From Pseudooctadecabacter sp. (GTDB lineage Bacteria > Pseudomonadota > Alphaproteobacteria > Rhodobacterales > Rhodobacteraceae): a DNA stretch of 64,000 nucleotides. Numbering within the stretch: position 1 is the first letter of the stretch; each line of letters begins with the position of its first letter. This document shows positions 34,379 through 43,874 of the stretch, one piece after another. Both the position numbers and the translations under genes were made by a program. The notes under the pieces were generated by a model. That model worked only from the letters and a program-made list of their open reading frames with translations, was not told the origin of the DNA and searched no databases. The stretch spans positions 79,428-143,427 of the forward strand of contig NZ_JAHDGE010000006.1 in NCBI RefSeq assembly GCF_020627745.1. Direction: 5' to 3'.

Positions 34379-34411
34379 TTTCATCTGGCCCGAAAAACTC
34401 CCCCCGGAGGG
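34379..34411 (-). repeat. Dispersed intergenic repeat, copy B
   Basis: tttcatctggcccgaaaaactccccccggaggg; near-identical to copy A. Confidence 0.65.
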
Positions 34412-34443
34412 CCGCTTTCCACCCTGCACAAAGGCCCGCCGAG

Positions 34444-35712
34444 ATGCCCCAATCCTCCGACCTGATCCTTGAACGCATGATGGCGCTGCATCCCAAGGTG
34501 ATTGACCTGACACTGGACCGCATGTGGCGGCTGCTGGGCGCTTTGGGCAACCCGCAGGACCGTCTGCCGCCTGTCATTCACATTGCGGGCACCAATGGCA
34601 AAGGCAGCACGCAGGCCATGATCCGCGCAGGGCTTGAGGCGACGGGCGCCAAGGTCCACGCCTATACGTCCCCCCATCTGGCGCGGTTTCATGAACGCAT
34701 CCGGCTGGCAGGCACGCTGATTACCGAAGAGGCGCTGACCGAAGCGCTCGACCGCTGCTATGCCGCCAATGACGGCCAGGACATCACCTATTTTGAAATT
34801 ACCACCTGCGCCGCCCTTCTGGCCTTTGCCGAGACACCTGCTGACTACACCCTGCTTGAGGTGGGCTTGGGCGGGCGGCTGGATGCCACGAACGTCATGA
34901 CACCCCGTTTGTCGATTATCACACCGGTCGATCTGGACCACCAACAATTCCTAGGTGATACCCTGGCTGAAATTGCAGGCGAAAAGGCGGGGATTATCAA
35001 ACGTGGCGTGCCCGTGATCGTTGGTCCGCAACAAGATGACGCGATGGATGTGATTGAACGCAAAGCCCTGCGCGAAAGCGCGCCGGTGCTGGCCTATGGC
35101 CAACAGTTTCACGTCACCCGCGAACATGACCGGCTGGTCTATCAGGACGAAACCCGCCTTCTTGATCTGTCCCTGCCCGCCCTGCCCGGCCCCCACCAAA
35201 TCCAGAACGCGGGCGCTGTTCTGGCCGCGCTGACCCACCTTGGCGCGGATGAGGCCGCATGTGAGGCCGCGATGACGCAGGCCGAATGGCCTGCGCGGAT
35301 GCAGCGGATCACGTCAGGCCCCCTCGTGGATCGGTACAGCGCGGCGGAAATCTGGCTTGATGGGGGTCACAACCCCGCCGCAGGTCATGCGATTGCCGCG
35401 ACGCTTGCGACGCTTCCCGAAAGGCCGACGCATCTGATCTGCGGGATGCTTAACACCAAGGACGTCACGGGGTTCATGGTGCCGTTGCAGCCCCACGCGG
35501 CGTCCCTCACCGCCGTGTCGATCCCCGGTGAGAAGAACACGCTGCCTGCCGAAGACACCGCCGACGCCGCCGCCAAGGCTGGCATTCCTGCCCAAACCGC
35601 GTCCGATCTTTATGCGGCCCTTGATGCGATCACCGCACAGACGCCCAATGCGCGCATCCTGATCTGCGGGTCGCTGTACTTTGCGGGCCATGTCATTCGG
35701 GAAAACACATGA
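34444..35712 (+). CDS. folC: bifunctional folylpolyglutamate synthase/dihydrofolate synthase
   Basis: HIAGTNGKGSTQAM, SPHLARFHERIRL, EVGLGGRLDATNV. Confidence 0.95.
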   Translation: MPQSSDLILERMMALHPKVIDLTLDRMWRLLGALGNPQDRLPPVIHIAGTNGKGSTQAMIRAGLEATGAKVHAYTSPHLARFHERIRLAGTLITEEALTEALDRCYAANDGQDITYFEITTCAALLAFAETPADYTLLEVGLGGRLDATNVMTPRLSIITPVDLDHQQFLGDTLAEIAGEKAGIIKRGVPVIVGPQQDDAMDVIERKALRESAPVLAYGQQFHVTREHDRLVYQDETRLLDLSLPALPGPHQIQNAGAVLAALTHLGADEAACEAAMTQAEWPARMQRITSGPLVDRYSAAEIWLDGGHNPAAGHAIAATLATLPERPTHLICGMLNTKDVTGFMVPLQPHAASLTAVSIPGEKNTLPAEDTADAAAKAGIPAQTASDLYAALDAITAQTPNARILICGSLYFAGHVIRENT

Positions 35713-36248
35713 TCCGCACAGCCGCCTTTGTTGCCGCCCTCGCGCTGCCGGCGCAGGCCGCCGATTTCGAATTCTGCTGGGAAGGTGACAACGGCTACCG
35801 GATGGAAGGGTTCATGACGGTCCCCGATGCGCTGATGGACCGCGCATTGATCACCCATGACGATGTCAGCGCCTTTTTCATTCAAGGGTTCAAGGACGAC
35901 GTGCCATTGGGCGCGTGGGATCTGTCGCAGTTGACACCGCAGACGTCATGGAACCTCAGCTTTGATCCACGCGGCATGGTGTTTCCCACAGGCGGGATGC
36001 ACGACAGCCCCAAGGGACAGGCATGGAACGCAGGGGGTGGTGCCGATGATTGCGGCGATCCGGGGTTCGGGTTCAATTCCGGCACCAACGCACAGGACCT
36101 TTGCGTCAATAATGTCTGGCGCACCGACAGCATGATTTCGCGCTACACCCGATTTCCAGTGTTTGAGGCAGGCACGACCGTGTTGGATTGTGGCGGCACC
36201 GCACTGCTTAGCGGTCTGCCAGAGGTTCGGCCCGCCGCCCTTCAATAG
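35709..36248 (+). CDS. hypothetical secreted protein
   Basis: Signal peptide AAFVAALALPAQAADFEFCW; overlaps folC stop. Confidence 0.7.
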   Translation: MIRTAAFVAALALPAQAADFEFCWEGDNGYRMEGFMTVPDALMDRALITHDDVSAFFIQGFKDDVPLGAWDLSQLTPQTSWNLSFDPRGMVFPTGGMHDSPKGQAWNAGGGADDCGDPGFGFNSGTNAQDLCVNNVWRTDSMISRYTRFPVFEAGTTVLDCGGTALLSGLPEVRPAALQ

Positions 36249-36261
36249 CCCCCATTCTCAA

Positions 36262-36290
36262 AAAAACGAATCACCAGATTCGTTTTTCCT
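36262..36290 (+). terminator. AT-rich 11-bp perfect hairpin (terminator/regulatory)
   Basis: AAAAACGAATC-ACCA-GATTCGTTTTT. Confidence 0.7.
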
Positions 36291-36320
36291 TTGACGAGTG
36301 ATTCGCAAACGCTCTATATC
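36291..36320 (+). promoter_or_regulatory. Putative sigma70-type promoter for rhodanese-like gene 1
   Basis: TTGACG - 18 nt - TATATC within nested inverted repeats. Confidence 0.5.
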
Positions 36321-36398
36321 TTGTTTTTAAGTCTATTTGAGCGTTGGCCTGTCAGCCGAACCACCACATATTGCGCTCATGTCGTTGGGGGACGAGGG

Positions 36399-37013
36399 AT
36401 GAAACACGCAATTTCGGCGTGCATTTTCACAGGACTGACAACCACCGCCCTGGCGCAATCCCTTCCCGTGACCGAGGATGCGGTTTTCTTGTTCAATGGT
36501 CAGGAAATCACGATTTCCCGCTCGGCGACCCTGCCCGACACCAGTTTCGACGTCGTCAGCCGTGCCTTGTCGGAGTGTGTGCAACCGTGTTTGTCGCCCA
36601 TGACGGCCGCGCAAAATGTGGCCACAGTGGGTGAGCTGGATGTGATCAATTTCATGTCCACCGCCATCGAAGAGGGCCACGGCCTTCTGGTGGATGCGCG
36701 CCTGCCCGATGCGCGCGCCGCGGCACACATCCCGGCGTCAGTGAACATTCCGGCCGCGACGGTGGCCGAAACCAACCCGTTCCGCGACGAAATCCTGATG
36801 GCGCTGGGTGCAGACCACTATCAAGGCATCTTCAACTTCGATGGCGCGATGGACCTGATCATTTTTGACGATGGACCCGCGACACAAGACGCCCCGACTT
36901 TCATCACCGACATGCTGGCTGCGGGGTATCCGCCCGAAAAGATCAGCTACTACCGGGGCGGGATGCAGGTCTGGACGACTTTGGGACTGACAACAGCAGG
37001 GACCGCGCAATGA
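36399..37013 (+). CDS. secreted rhodanese-like domain protein 1 (catalytic Cys absent)
   Basis: Signal peptide MKHAISACIFTGLTTTALA; LLVDARLPDARAAAHIPASVNIP...YYRGGMQVW; active-site position reads FDDGPAT. Confidence 0.8.
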   Translation: MKHAISACIFTGLTTTALAQSLPVTEDAVFLFNGQEITISRSATLPDTSFDVVSRALSECVQPCLSPMTAAQNVATVGELDVINFMSTAIEEGHGLLVDARLPDARAAAHIPASVNIPAATVAETNPFRDEILMALGADHYQGIFNFDGAMDLIIFDDGPATQDAPTFITDMLAAGYPPEKISYYRGGMQVWTTLGLTTAGTAQ

Positions 37014-37269
37014 CCCTCACGCGCGCGTTCCTCTCCTTTACGTGCGCACTGCCGTCGCACTAAGGGCACATGATTTGGCGCAGCCGTGCGCCATACGATC
37101 TTGGCAGGGCGGGGGGGCGAGCCTTGGGCTCGTCCTTCTGTTTCAACAGGCAACGGTGGCCGCTATGGGGCGCGTCCGGACCACCGCAGAAAAGTTTAAG
37201 GCGCGCCCCACGAGATACCAAAGGCCGAATGGCCAAACGTGCAACGTCACGATCAGAGGAAAGGGCAAG

Positions 37270-37908
37270 ATGGGACAGTTTATCAAAGCGGCAGCTTGCG
37301 CTGGTCTGATGGTCGTGGCCCCACCGGTTTTGGCACAGGACGTGAGGATCACGACCTTCAAACAATCCAGCACATTCAGCCTGAATGGCGAAAGCTACAC
37401 GGTGTTCCGCAACCCCGATGTGAACGCTGTGATTACGGGCGATTTTGCACGCACATCACGCCCCTGCCCGACCGATTGTATCCAGCCAATGGTTGCTGCC
37501 ACGGGTGTGGCGACGTTGGGTGAACTCGAGGTTCTGGCGTTTCTGGAAACCACCGTCACCGACGGGCGGGGCCTGCTGGTTGATGCCCGTGCCCCCGAAG
37601 ACTACGCCACAGGGGCCATCCCGGGTTCAGTGAACATCCCCACGCTGACCCTGTCCGAAACAAACCGCTTTCGCAAAGACATCCTGCGCGCCTTGGGGGC
37701 GTCGGACCGGTCAGACGGGTCACTGGACTTTTCCAACGCCATGGACCTTGCGTTCTACAGCGGCGGGACCTGGTCGGCGGATGCACCCGACGCCATCACC
37801 CAACTTATCGAGGCAGGCTATCCGGCCTCAAAACTGTTTTATTATCGCGGCGGAATGCAGGCGTGGCTGTCTGTCGGCCTGTCGATCCTTTTGTCGCCCA
37901 ACGGCTAA
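37270..37908 (+). CDS. secreted rhodanese-like domain protein 2 (paralogue, catalytic Cys absent)
   Basis: Signal peptide MGQFIKAAACAGLMVVAPPVLA; LLVDARAPEDYATGAIPGSVNIP...YYRGGMQAW; active-site position reads YSGGTWS. Confidence 0.8.
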   Translation: MGQFIKAAACAGLMVVAPPVLAQDVRITTFKQSSTFSLNGESYTVFRNPDVNAVITGDFARTSRPCPTDCIQPMVAATGVATLGELEVLAFLETTVTDGRGLLVDARAPEDYATGAIPGSVNIPTLTLSETNRFRKDILRALGASDRSDGSLDFSNAMDLAFYSGGTWSADAPDAITQLIEAGYPASKLFYYRGGMQAWLSVGLSILLSPNG

Positions 37909-37929
37909 CGCACTGAAAGTACCTGACCC

Positions 37930-38832
37930 ATGATCCGTATTGTTGTCGCCCTTACCGCCTTCGCCGTTGTCCTGTGCGCGCTGATTGTCTTCCGTCCCTT
38001 CGCAGGGGACACAGCAGATGTGGCAGACCGGCTTGGCACCCCGGTCGAGGCTGCGACCACACCCGTGGCCGAAGACGTCACACGCGCGGCCACGCCGGAC
38101 ATCACATCCATCGTCGACAATGCGCTGGCGGCGACAACCCCTTTGACCATCGAGCCGGAAACCGGCCTGATCGACGCTCCGCGTCGTATTGATGTGCCGC
38201 GTCCAAATACCGATGACACCCGCCTGTCCGACATGACAAACAATGTCCTTGCCGAACTGGGGTTTGCGGGGGTCGAACCAGTGACGACAAACAGTCAGGT
38301 TCTGCGTCAATCAACGTCGGAGATTCTGGCCGGGATCGAGGCCGCAACAGGCCAGAGGTCCGTGCTGCAAGAACGCGATACGCTTGAGGCGATCGTGATT
38401 GCCGCATTGCGGTCCGGCACATCGGACGAAGATATCGACGCTATGGTCAACGACGCGGCGGCCGCAGGCACCGTTGCGGTGCCGGAAATCCTTGTCACGT
38501 CAGATGGGCGCGTGGACACGCACGTTCTGCTGAACAACATTGTGGTTCAGGCGCAGATTGCCGCTGGCGGGTCCGCACCTGCAATCCCTGACGTGTCCCC
38601 CGATGAAGTTGACGGCATGGAAGTACGCATCGTCCAACAGGCGACCGAAGCCGTTCAGGCACGGTTTTACACGGTTCAGCGTGGTGACAGCCTCGGTGCC
38701 ATTTCGATCAAATTTTTCGGGTCCATCGAACATTACGAAGCGATCTTCGAGGCCAACCGCGGTCTTCTATCCAGCCCCGACCGCATTCGTGTGGGCCAAC
38801 GTCTGGTCATCCCGCAGATCGACAGTGTCTGA
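37930..38832 (+). CDS. LysM peptidoglycan-binding domain protein
   Basis: C-terminal LysM: YTVQRGDSLGAISIKFFGSIEHYEAIFEANRG...RIRVGQRLVIP; N-terminal TM/signal. Confidence 0.88.
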   Translation: MIRIVVALTAFAVVLCALIVFRPFAGDTADVADRLGTPVEAATTPVAEDVTRAATPDITSIVDNALAATTPLTIEPETGLIDAPRRIDVPRPNTDDTRLSDMTNNVLAELGFAGVEPVTTNSQVLRQSTSEILAGIEAATGQRSVLQERDTLEAIVIAALRSGTSDEDIDAMVNDAAAAGTVAVPEILVTSDGRVDTHVLLNNIVVQAQIAAGGSAPAIPDVSPDEVDGMEVRIVQQATEAVQARFYTVQRGDSLGAISIKFFGSIEHYEAIFEANRGLLSSPDRIRVGQRLVIPQIDSV

Positions 38833-38833
38833 T

Positions 38834-39910
38834 CTAACCGGTCCGGCCCCAGTCGCTGCTTTGCATTTCGCGCAGGCGGCTGGCGGTGCGTTCGAATTCA
38901 AAAACGCCCTCCCCTTCGAGGTACAGCATCTCAGGCGCGGCGGCGGCAGAGGCGATCAATCGCACTTTCGCTTCGTAAAGGGTGTCGATCAGGGTCACAA
39001 ACCGTTTGGCCTCGTTGAAATTTGACCGGCCAAGTCGCGGGATGTCCTCAAGCACAAGAACACGGACAGCATCGGCAATCGCCAGATAATCGGCAGCCCC
39101 CAGAAAGACGCCGCACAGATCCCTGAATTTGGCGCGCCCGACCCCGTTGGAAAAGGCGGGCAGCACCACGTCACGTCCCTTGACGCGCAAGGTCAAAGGC
39201 GCGGCGTCCCCCTTGACCAAATCTGTCCAGATGGCCTCGATCCGGGCGCGGGCCTGCGCGGTCAGCGGGGTGAAGTAGGTCGGCGTCCCATCCAGTTTGC
39301 CCTGTCTGTAGTCAACATCGCTGGCCAGTTCATGGACCTGCATCCGGTCCTTCAGCAGGGCGATGAACGGCAGAAACAACTGCCGGTTCAGCCCGTCCTT
39401 GTACAGATCGTCGGGCACGCGGTTTGAGGTTGTGACCACTGTGACACCGGCGGCAAATAGTGCCTCGAACAGGCGACCGACAATCATCGCATCGGTGATG
39501 TCGCTGATCTGCATTTCATCGAATGCCAGAAACCGGACCCGCCCTGCCAAATCCGCCGCCACCGGTGCGATTGCGTCTTCCACCCCCTCGGTGCGGGCCT
39601 GCGCGATGGCTTCATGAACCCATTGCATGAAGGCGTGGAAATGCTGGCGCTCCTTTGGGACCTCGATTAGATCATACAGCAAATCCATCAGCATGGATTT
39701 GCCCCGCCCGACACCGCCCCACAGGTAAAGCCCCTTGGGCCCGTCTACCGGTGCTGCTTTGCGAAACCAGCCGGATTTTGGCGCGGCGGGTGCGTCCAGC
39801 ACAGCGGTGCGCACACGTTCCAACGCCGGCAAAGCAGCGCGCTGCACCGGATCATCGTGCAGCGCACCCGATGCCACCCGTGCCTGATACTCCTCGATGA
39901 CCGATACCAT
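38834..39910 (-). CDS. zapE: cell division protein ZapE (AFG1-like ATPase)
   Basis: GLYLWGGVGRGKSMLMDLLYD, FLAFDEMQISDITDAMI. Confidence 0.93.
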   Translation of the reverse strand: MVSVIEEYQARVASGALHDDPVQRAALPALERVRTAVLDAPAAPKSGWFRKAAPVDGPKGLYLWGGVGRGKSMLMDLLYDLIEVPKERQHFHAFMQWVHEAIAQARTEGVEDAIAPVAADLAGRVRFLAFDEMQISDITDAMIVGRLFEALFAAGVTVVTTSNRVPDDLYKDGLNRQLFLPFIALLKDRMQVHELASDVDYRQGKLDGTPTYFTPLTAQARARIEAIWTDLVKGDAAPLTLRVKGRDVVLPAFSNGVGRAKFRDLCGVFLGAADYLAIADAVRVLVLEDIPRLGRSNFNEAKRFVTLIDTLYEAKVRLIASAAAAPEMLYLEGEGVFEFERTASRLREMQSSDWGRTG

Positions 39911-39920
39911 GTGGGTCCCC

Positions 39921-39955
39921 TTTGTCTTTGTCTCAAAAATATCCCCGCCAGAGGC
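39921..39955 (-). repeat. Dispersed intergenic repeat, copy C (divergent)
   Basis: Minus strand: GCCTCTGGCGGGGATATTTTTGAGACAAAGACAAA. Confidence 0.55.
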
Positions 39956-40035
39956 AACAGCTTTCTTGACTTACAGGTCATCAAATTCGGGAATTCTGGT
40001 GTTAGGCCAAGATTTCTGATGCCCGCCATCACATC

Positions 40036-41334
40036 TTGCAAATTGACCGCAGGTCGATCCCGGCCCAAAGTCCGGTCATGACCACGTCCAGCCCCACCCC
40101 ACCAAACCTTGTCACCCCTGTTCTTGTCGCAGGCTGTATCATCATCATGGTCAGCTTTGCCGTGCGCGCGTCATTCGGGGTGTTTCAGATCCCGATTGCC
40201 GATGAATTCGGTTGGGCGCGGGCAGAATTCTCTCTCGCAATTGCGATCCAGAACCTTGCGTGGGGGATCGGACAGCCGATCTTTGGCGCGCTGGCGGAAC
40301 GTCTGACGGACCGGAAGGCCATCATCATGGGGGCGCTGATCTATGCCATCGGCCTTGTGCTGTCCGCCAATTCGATCTCTCCGATCGGACACCAGACCTA
40401 TGCCTGGCTTGTCGGGTTCGGCATTGCCGGAACGGGGTTCGGGGTGATCCTTGCTGTGGTCGGACGGGCCGCCTCGGACGAGCACCGGTCCATGGCACTG
40501 GCCATCGCCACCGCTGCGGGGTCCGCAGGACAGGTTTTCGGGGCTCCCTTGGCGGAATACCTGCTGAGCTTTATGTCATGGCAATCGGTATTTCTGGTGT
40601 TCGCGGGGCTTGTCCTTGCGTCCCTCATGACATTGCCGATGATGAAAGCCCCCGCGACGGCCAACCGGCAGGAATTGGAGGAGAGCATCGGTCAGGTCAT
40701 CACGCGGGCCTTTCGCGACCCGTCCTACACTCTGATCTTTCTGGGCTTTTTCTCCTGCGGGTATCAACTGGCGTTTATCACCGCCCATTTCCCCGCCATG
40801 ATCACCGAAATGTGCGGCCCGATCCTGCCCGGTGGCGCATTGCACAACATGGGCATCACCACGACATCGGCCTTGGGTGCAATCGCGATTTCGCTTATCG
40901 GGCTTGCCAATATCGCGGGCACGCTGCTGGCAGGATGGGCGGGCAAAAGGTATTCGAAGAAATACCTTCTGGCCGGAATTTATACGGGCCGGACCATCGC
41001 CGCCGCTGTGTTCATTGCCTTTCCGATCACCCCCACAACGGTCATTCTATTCTCTGTCGTGATGGGATCATTGTGGCTGGCCACAGTGCCCCTGACCAGC
41101 GGTCTTGTCGCGCATATCTACGGTCTGCGTTATATGGGGACACTGTATGGTATCGTCTTCTTCTCGCACCAGTTGGGCAGCTTTCTGGGCGTCTGGCTGG
41201 GCGGTCGGTTGTATGATGCCTATGGATCCTACACGGCGGTCTGGTGGGTTGGCGTTGCTGTCGGGGCGTTTTCGGCAGTCGTTCACCTGCCGATCCGGGA
41301 AACACGGTCCCCCGTTGTCGCCAACACGGCCTAG
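40036..41334 (+). CDS. MFS transporter
   Basis: 12-TM major facilitator with SFAVRASFGVFQIPIADEFGW; true start may be 40078 (MTTSSPTPP). Confidence 0.88.
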   Translation: MQIDRRSIPAQSPVMTTSSPTPPNLVTPVLVAGCIIIMVSFAVRASFGVFQIPIADEFGWARAEFSLAIAIQNLAWGIGQPIFGALAERLTDRKAIIMGALIYAIGLVLSANSISPIGHQTYAWLVGFGIAGTGFGVILAVVGRAASDEHRSMALAIATAAGSAGQVFGAPLAEYLLSFMSWQSVFLVFAGLVLASLMTLPMMKAPATANRQELEESIGQVITRAFRDPSYTLIFLGFFSCGYQLAFITAHFPAMITEMCGPILPGGALHNMGITTTSALGAIAISLIGLANIAGTLLAGWAGKRYSKKYLLAGIYTGRTIAAAVFIAFPITPTTVILFSVVMGSLWLATVPLTSGLVAHIYGLRYMGTLYGIVFFSHQLGSFLGVWLGGRLYDAYGSYTAVWWVGVAVGAFSAVVHLPIRETRSPVVANTA

Positions 41335-41353
41335 CAGACGCGCGACATCTTTA

Positions 41354-42295
41354 TCAGACCCCGCGGCCCAAATCCTCCCTCAGGACGGACGCAAGAACCT
41401 GCGTCGTTTCCGCCGCATGGGTATAGGGAAACCGGTGATCGGCCCCGTTTATAACCTCTTGCCGGACTGACCTGTTCCACTGCGTCAGGGTCCCCAAGGA
41501 TTTGAGGGGGATGATGTCATCGTGCTCTGCCCACAATCCCACAACCGGAATGCCCTCGCGCCCGATGGTGCGGTGCGCATCCTCAAGGCGTTCGGCAAGG
41601 GCATACCGGCGACTGGACAACACGGACCGCAAAAAACCGCGGCTTTCGTATTCCGCAAGCTGCAATTCGATGATCCCACGGATGTCGAAACTGTCACCCA
41701 GCTGTTGTCTGAGCGCCCGCCGGTCGCGCCGTGCCAGGATCACATGATGCACCCAATCCCCTAAAACCGGAACGCCCCGCGCCCATTCGGTCAGGCGGCT
41801 TTCGCGCAACCAGATACCCGCGCTTGCCAGCAGTACAAGGCGGCGGACATAACTTGAATGTTGCGCGGTGAAGGCCGTCGCGATGGCGCCCCCCATGGAA
41901 TAGCCGATCAACGTCACCTCATCCCTCAAGTTCTGGTGGTCGAGGAGGTCTTTAAGCTGCCGCACAAAAAATGTCGTATCCTGCTTGCCGCGCGGGGCAT
42001 CGGAAAATCCGCGACCGTAAAGGTCGTAGATCAGAACGCGAAAACCCAACTGGCCCATGCCTGTGGCCAGCGCGTACCAGACCGGGCTGGGGGTGGTCAG
42101 CCCGTGCACACAGACCACCACCGGCCCCCTGCCCGACCCGAGCCACTGATAATGCGTGACCCCGCTACCCAGTTTGGCAAACCGACCGGGGGCTTTGGCA
42201 CGAAACGCCTCTGCCCCGTGGCGTCTGCGCTCAGCAAGCCACGGCAAGGCAGCCAGCCCGCCCACCAAAATCAAGGGGATGACCCACCCCATCAT
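41354..42295 (-). CDS. alpha/beta hydrolase
   Basis: LIGYSMGGAIATAF nucleophile elbow, VCVHGLTTPS. Confidence 0.9.
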   Translation of the reverse strand: MMGWVIPLILVGGLAALPWLAERRRHGAEAFRAKAPGRFAKLGSGVTHYQWLGSGRGPVVVCVHGLTTPSPVWYALATGMGQLGFRVLIYDLYGRGFSDAPRGKQDTTFFVRQLKDLLDHQNLRDEVTLIGYSMGGAIATAFTAQHSSYVRRLVLLASAGIWLRESRLTEWARGVPVLGDWVHHVILARRDRRALRQQLGDSFDIRGIIELQLAEYESRGFLRSVLSSRRYALAERLEDAHRTIGREGIPVVGLWAEHDDIIPLKSLGTLTQWNRSVRQEVINGADHRFPYTHAAETTQVLASVLREDLGRGV

Positions 42296-43209
42296 GCCTG
42301 CCGCCCTTTCCAGACATCAAGAATGTAGCGGCTGGTCATCAGGTCCAGATGTGCGCCGCCGCCGTTCTTGAACAAAGTGATCTCGTCATCTTTCTGCCGA
42401 ACAAAAGACGGCAGGTCGTAGTAGTCCGCCAGCACATCACCCTTGGCAATCGCGCCCGTCGACAACGGGATTTTAAGTTCTCCGATGTGACCCAGCGTGG
42501 TGTCGAAACTGTCGACAAACACCCGCGTTCGCTGCAGCGCCTCGTCATCCGCCTCGCGCATGTCCGGCCGATACGCGCCGATCAGGTCGATGTGCTGTCC
42601 GGGCTGGAACCACGCGCCTTTCAACAGTGGTTCTGTCGTCATCGTGGCGGAGGTTACAATGTCAGCGGCTTTGACTGCGGCTTCCAGATCGTCCGCCACC
42701 GACACGCCAAGGCAATCACGCGCGAAGGCCTGTGCGCCCTCTGCCGAGCGGTTCCAGACTGTAAAGACCGCGTCAGGAAAGGCTGCCGAATAGGCTTGCC
42801 ACAGGGACCGGCCAACCGTGCCCGCGCCGACGATCAGAATGTGTTTGCTGTCCGGTCGTGCCAGACGGCGGGCGGCCAAAAGGCTGTCGCCTGCGGTCTT
42901 CCATTTGGTGACAAGGTGGAAATCGAGGATCGCCTCAAGCTGGCCGTTCTGGTCGGAAAACAGGTTCACAGCGCCGTGGATCATCGGCTGACCGGACGCG
43001 CGGTTTTGCGGAAAAATCGTCGCGCATTTGATGGCCAGCCCCATCCCGTCAATCCAGGCTGACCGGTTCAGCAACGTGTCCGGATCGCGATACAAAAACA
43101 CGTCCTCAACCTTGCCCTTGGGCAGGTCGTGCCCCGCTGCCAGCGCATCGGTCAGCGCGATCCAGTCAAGGCCCTTCTGGCCGTCCTCGAACGGGATCAT
43201 CACCGTCAT
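42292..43209 (-). CDS. ornithine cyclodeaminase / mu-crystallin family protein
   Basis: ILIVGAGTVGRSLWQAYSAAFP; DIVTSATMTTEPLLKG. Confidence 0.88.
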   Translation of the reverse strand: MTVMIPFEDGQKGLDWIALTDALAAGHDLPKGKVEDVFLYRDPDTLLNRSAWIDGMGLAIKCATIFPQNRASGQPMIHGAVNLFSDQNGQLEAILDFHLVTKWKTAGDSLLAARRLARPDSKHILIVGAGTVGRSLWQAYSAAFPDAVFTVWNRSAEGAQAFARDCLGVSVADDLEAAVKAADIVTSATMTTEPLLKGAWFQPGQHIDLIGAYRPDMREADDEALQRTRVFVDSFDTTLGHIGELKIPLSTGAIAKGDVLADYYDLPSFVRQKDDEITLFKNGGGAHLDLMTSRYILDVWKGRQA

Positions 43210-43826
43210 GTCATGGCCTCTTTCGTCAGCAGGCCTTCGGCAATCAGGCGGTCCTCCCAGCCCTGCGGGGTCTCGAACAAATGGACCTGCCAGCCCCGTG
43301 CGGCGGCGGCATCAAGGTTTTCCTGCCGGTCATCGGCAAACAGCAATCCATCCGCGGGCACGCCGCAATCGGCTTCAACCATTTCGTAAATGCGCGCATC
43401 CGGTTTGGTGACGCCCATATGGCCGGAGATATAGCGCCGGTCGAATTCTTCGAGGAACGGATATTCCCGCACGCCGATGTCAAAGGTTTCGACGCCGAAA
43501 TTGGACAGGGCAAACACAGGCACACCCGCCCGTCGCAGCGCCCGCAGAATACGGACGGAGTGATCAATCACGGGGGCGGCCATGTCGATCCAGCGGTCAT
43601 GCCACATCATCACTTCGTCGGCCCAATCAGGGTTGGCTTGGGCCGTTTCGCGGATCACGGCCTCAAAATTCTGGCCCTGATCAACGCGGTCGTTCATGGC
43701 GTGCAAATCAATCGCGGCAAAGAACGCCTTTCGCCGGTCGGGGCCGATTGCAGCATCATAAAACCGTTCGGGCTGCCATTCGATCAGCACATTCCCAATG
43801 TCAAAAACAACAGCGCGCACGCCCAT
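43206..43826 (-). CDS. HAD family hydrolase (haloacid dehalogenase-like)
   Basis: VVFDIGNVLIEW, FALSNFGVETF, LLFADDRQENLDAA. Confidence 0.9.
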   Translation of the reverse strand: MGVRAVVFDIGNVLIEWQPERFYDAAIGPDRRKAFFAAIDLHAMNDRVDQGQNFEAVIRETAQANPDWADEVMMWHDRWIDMAAPVIDHSVRILRALRRAGVPVFALSNFGVETFDIGVREYPFLEEFDRRYISGHMGVTKPDARIYEMVEADCGVPADGLLFADDRQENLDAAAARGWQVHLFETPQGWEDRLIAEGLLTKEAMT

Positions 43827-43874
43827 ATCATTAGCCTTTTATGTTTGGGTCAGGGTATCAGGTTTACGCAAATG

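Noticed and set aside
37042-37269. N-terminal extension of rhodanese 2 ORF upstream of MGQFIK
   Set aside because: Signal peptide begins at 37270 and is preceded by an AGGAAAGGG RBS-like sequence; the upstream segment is non-coding-like.
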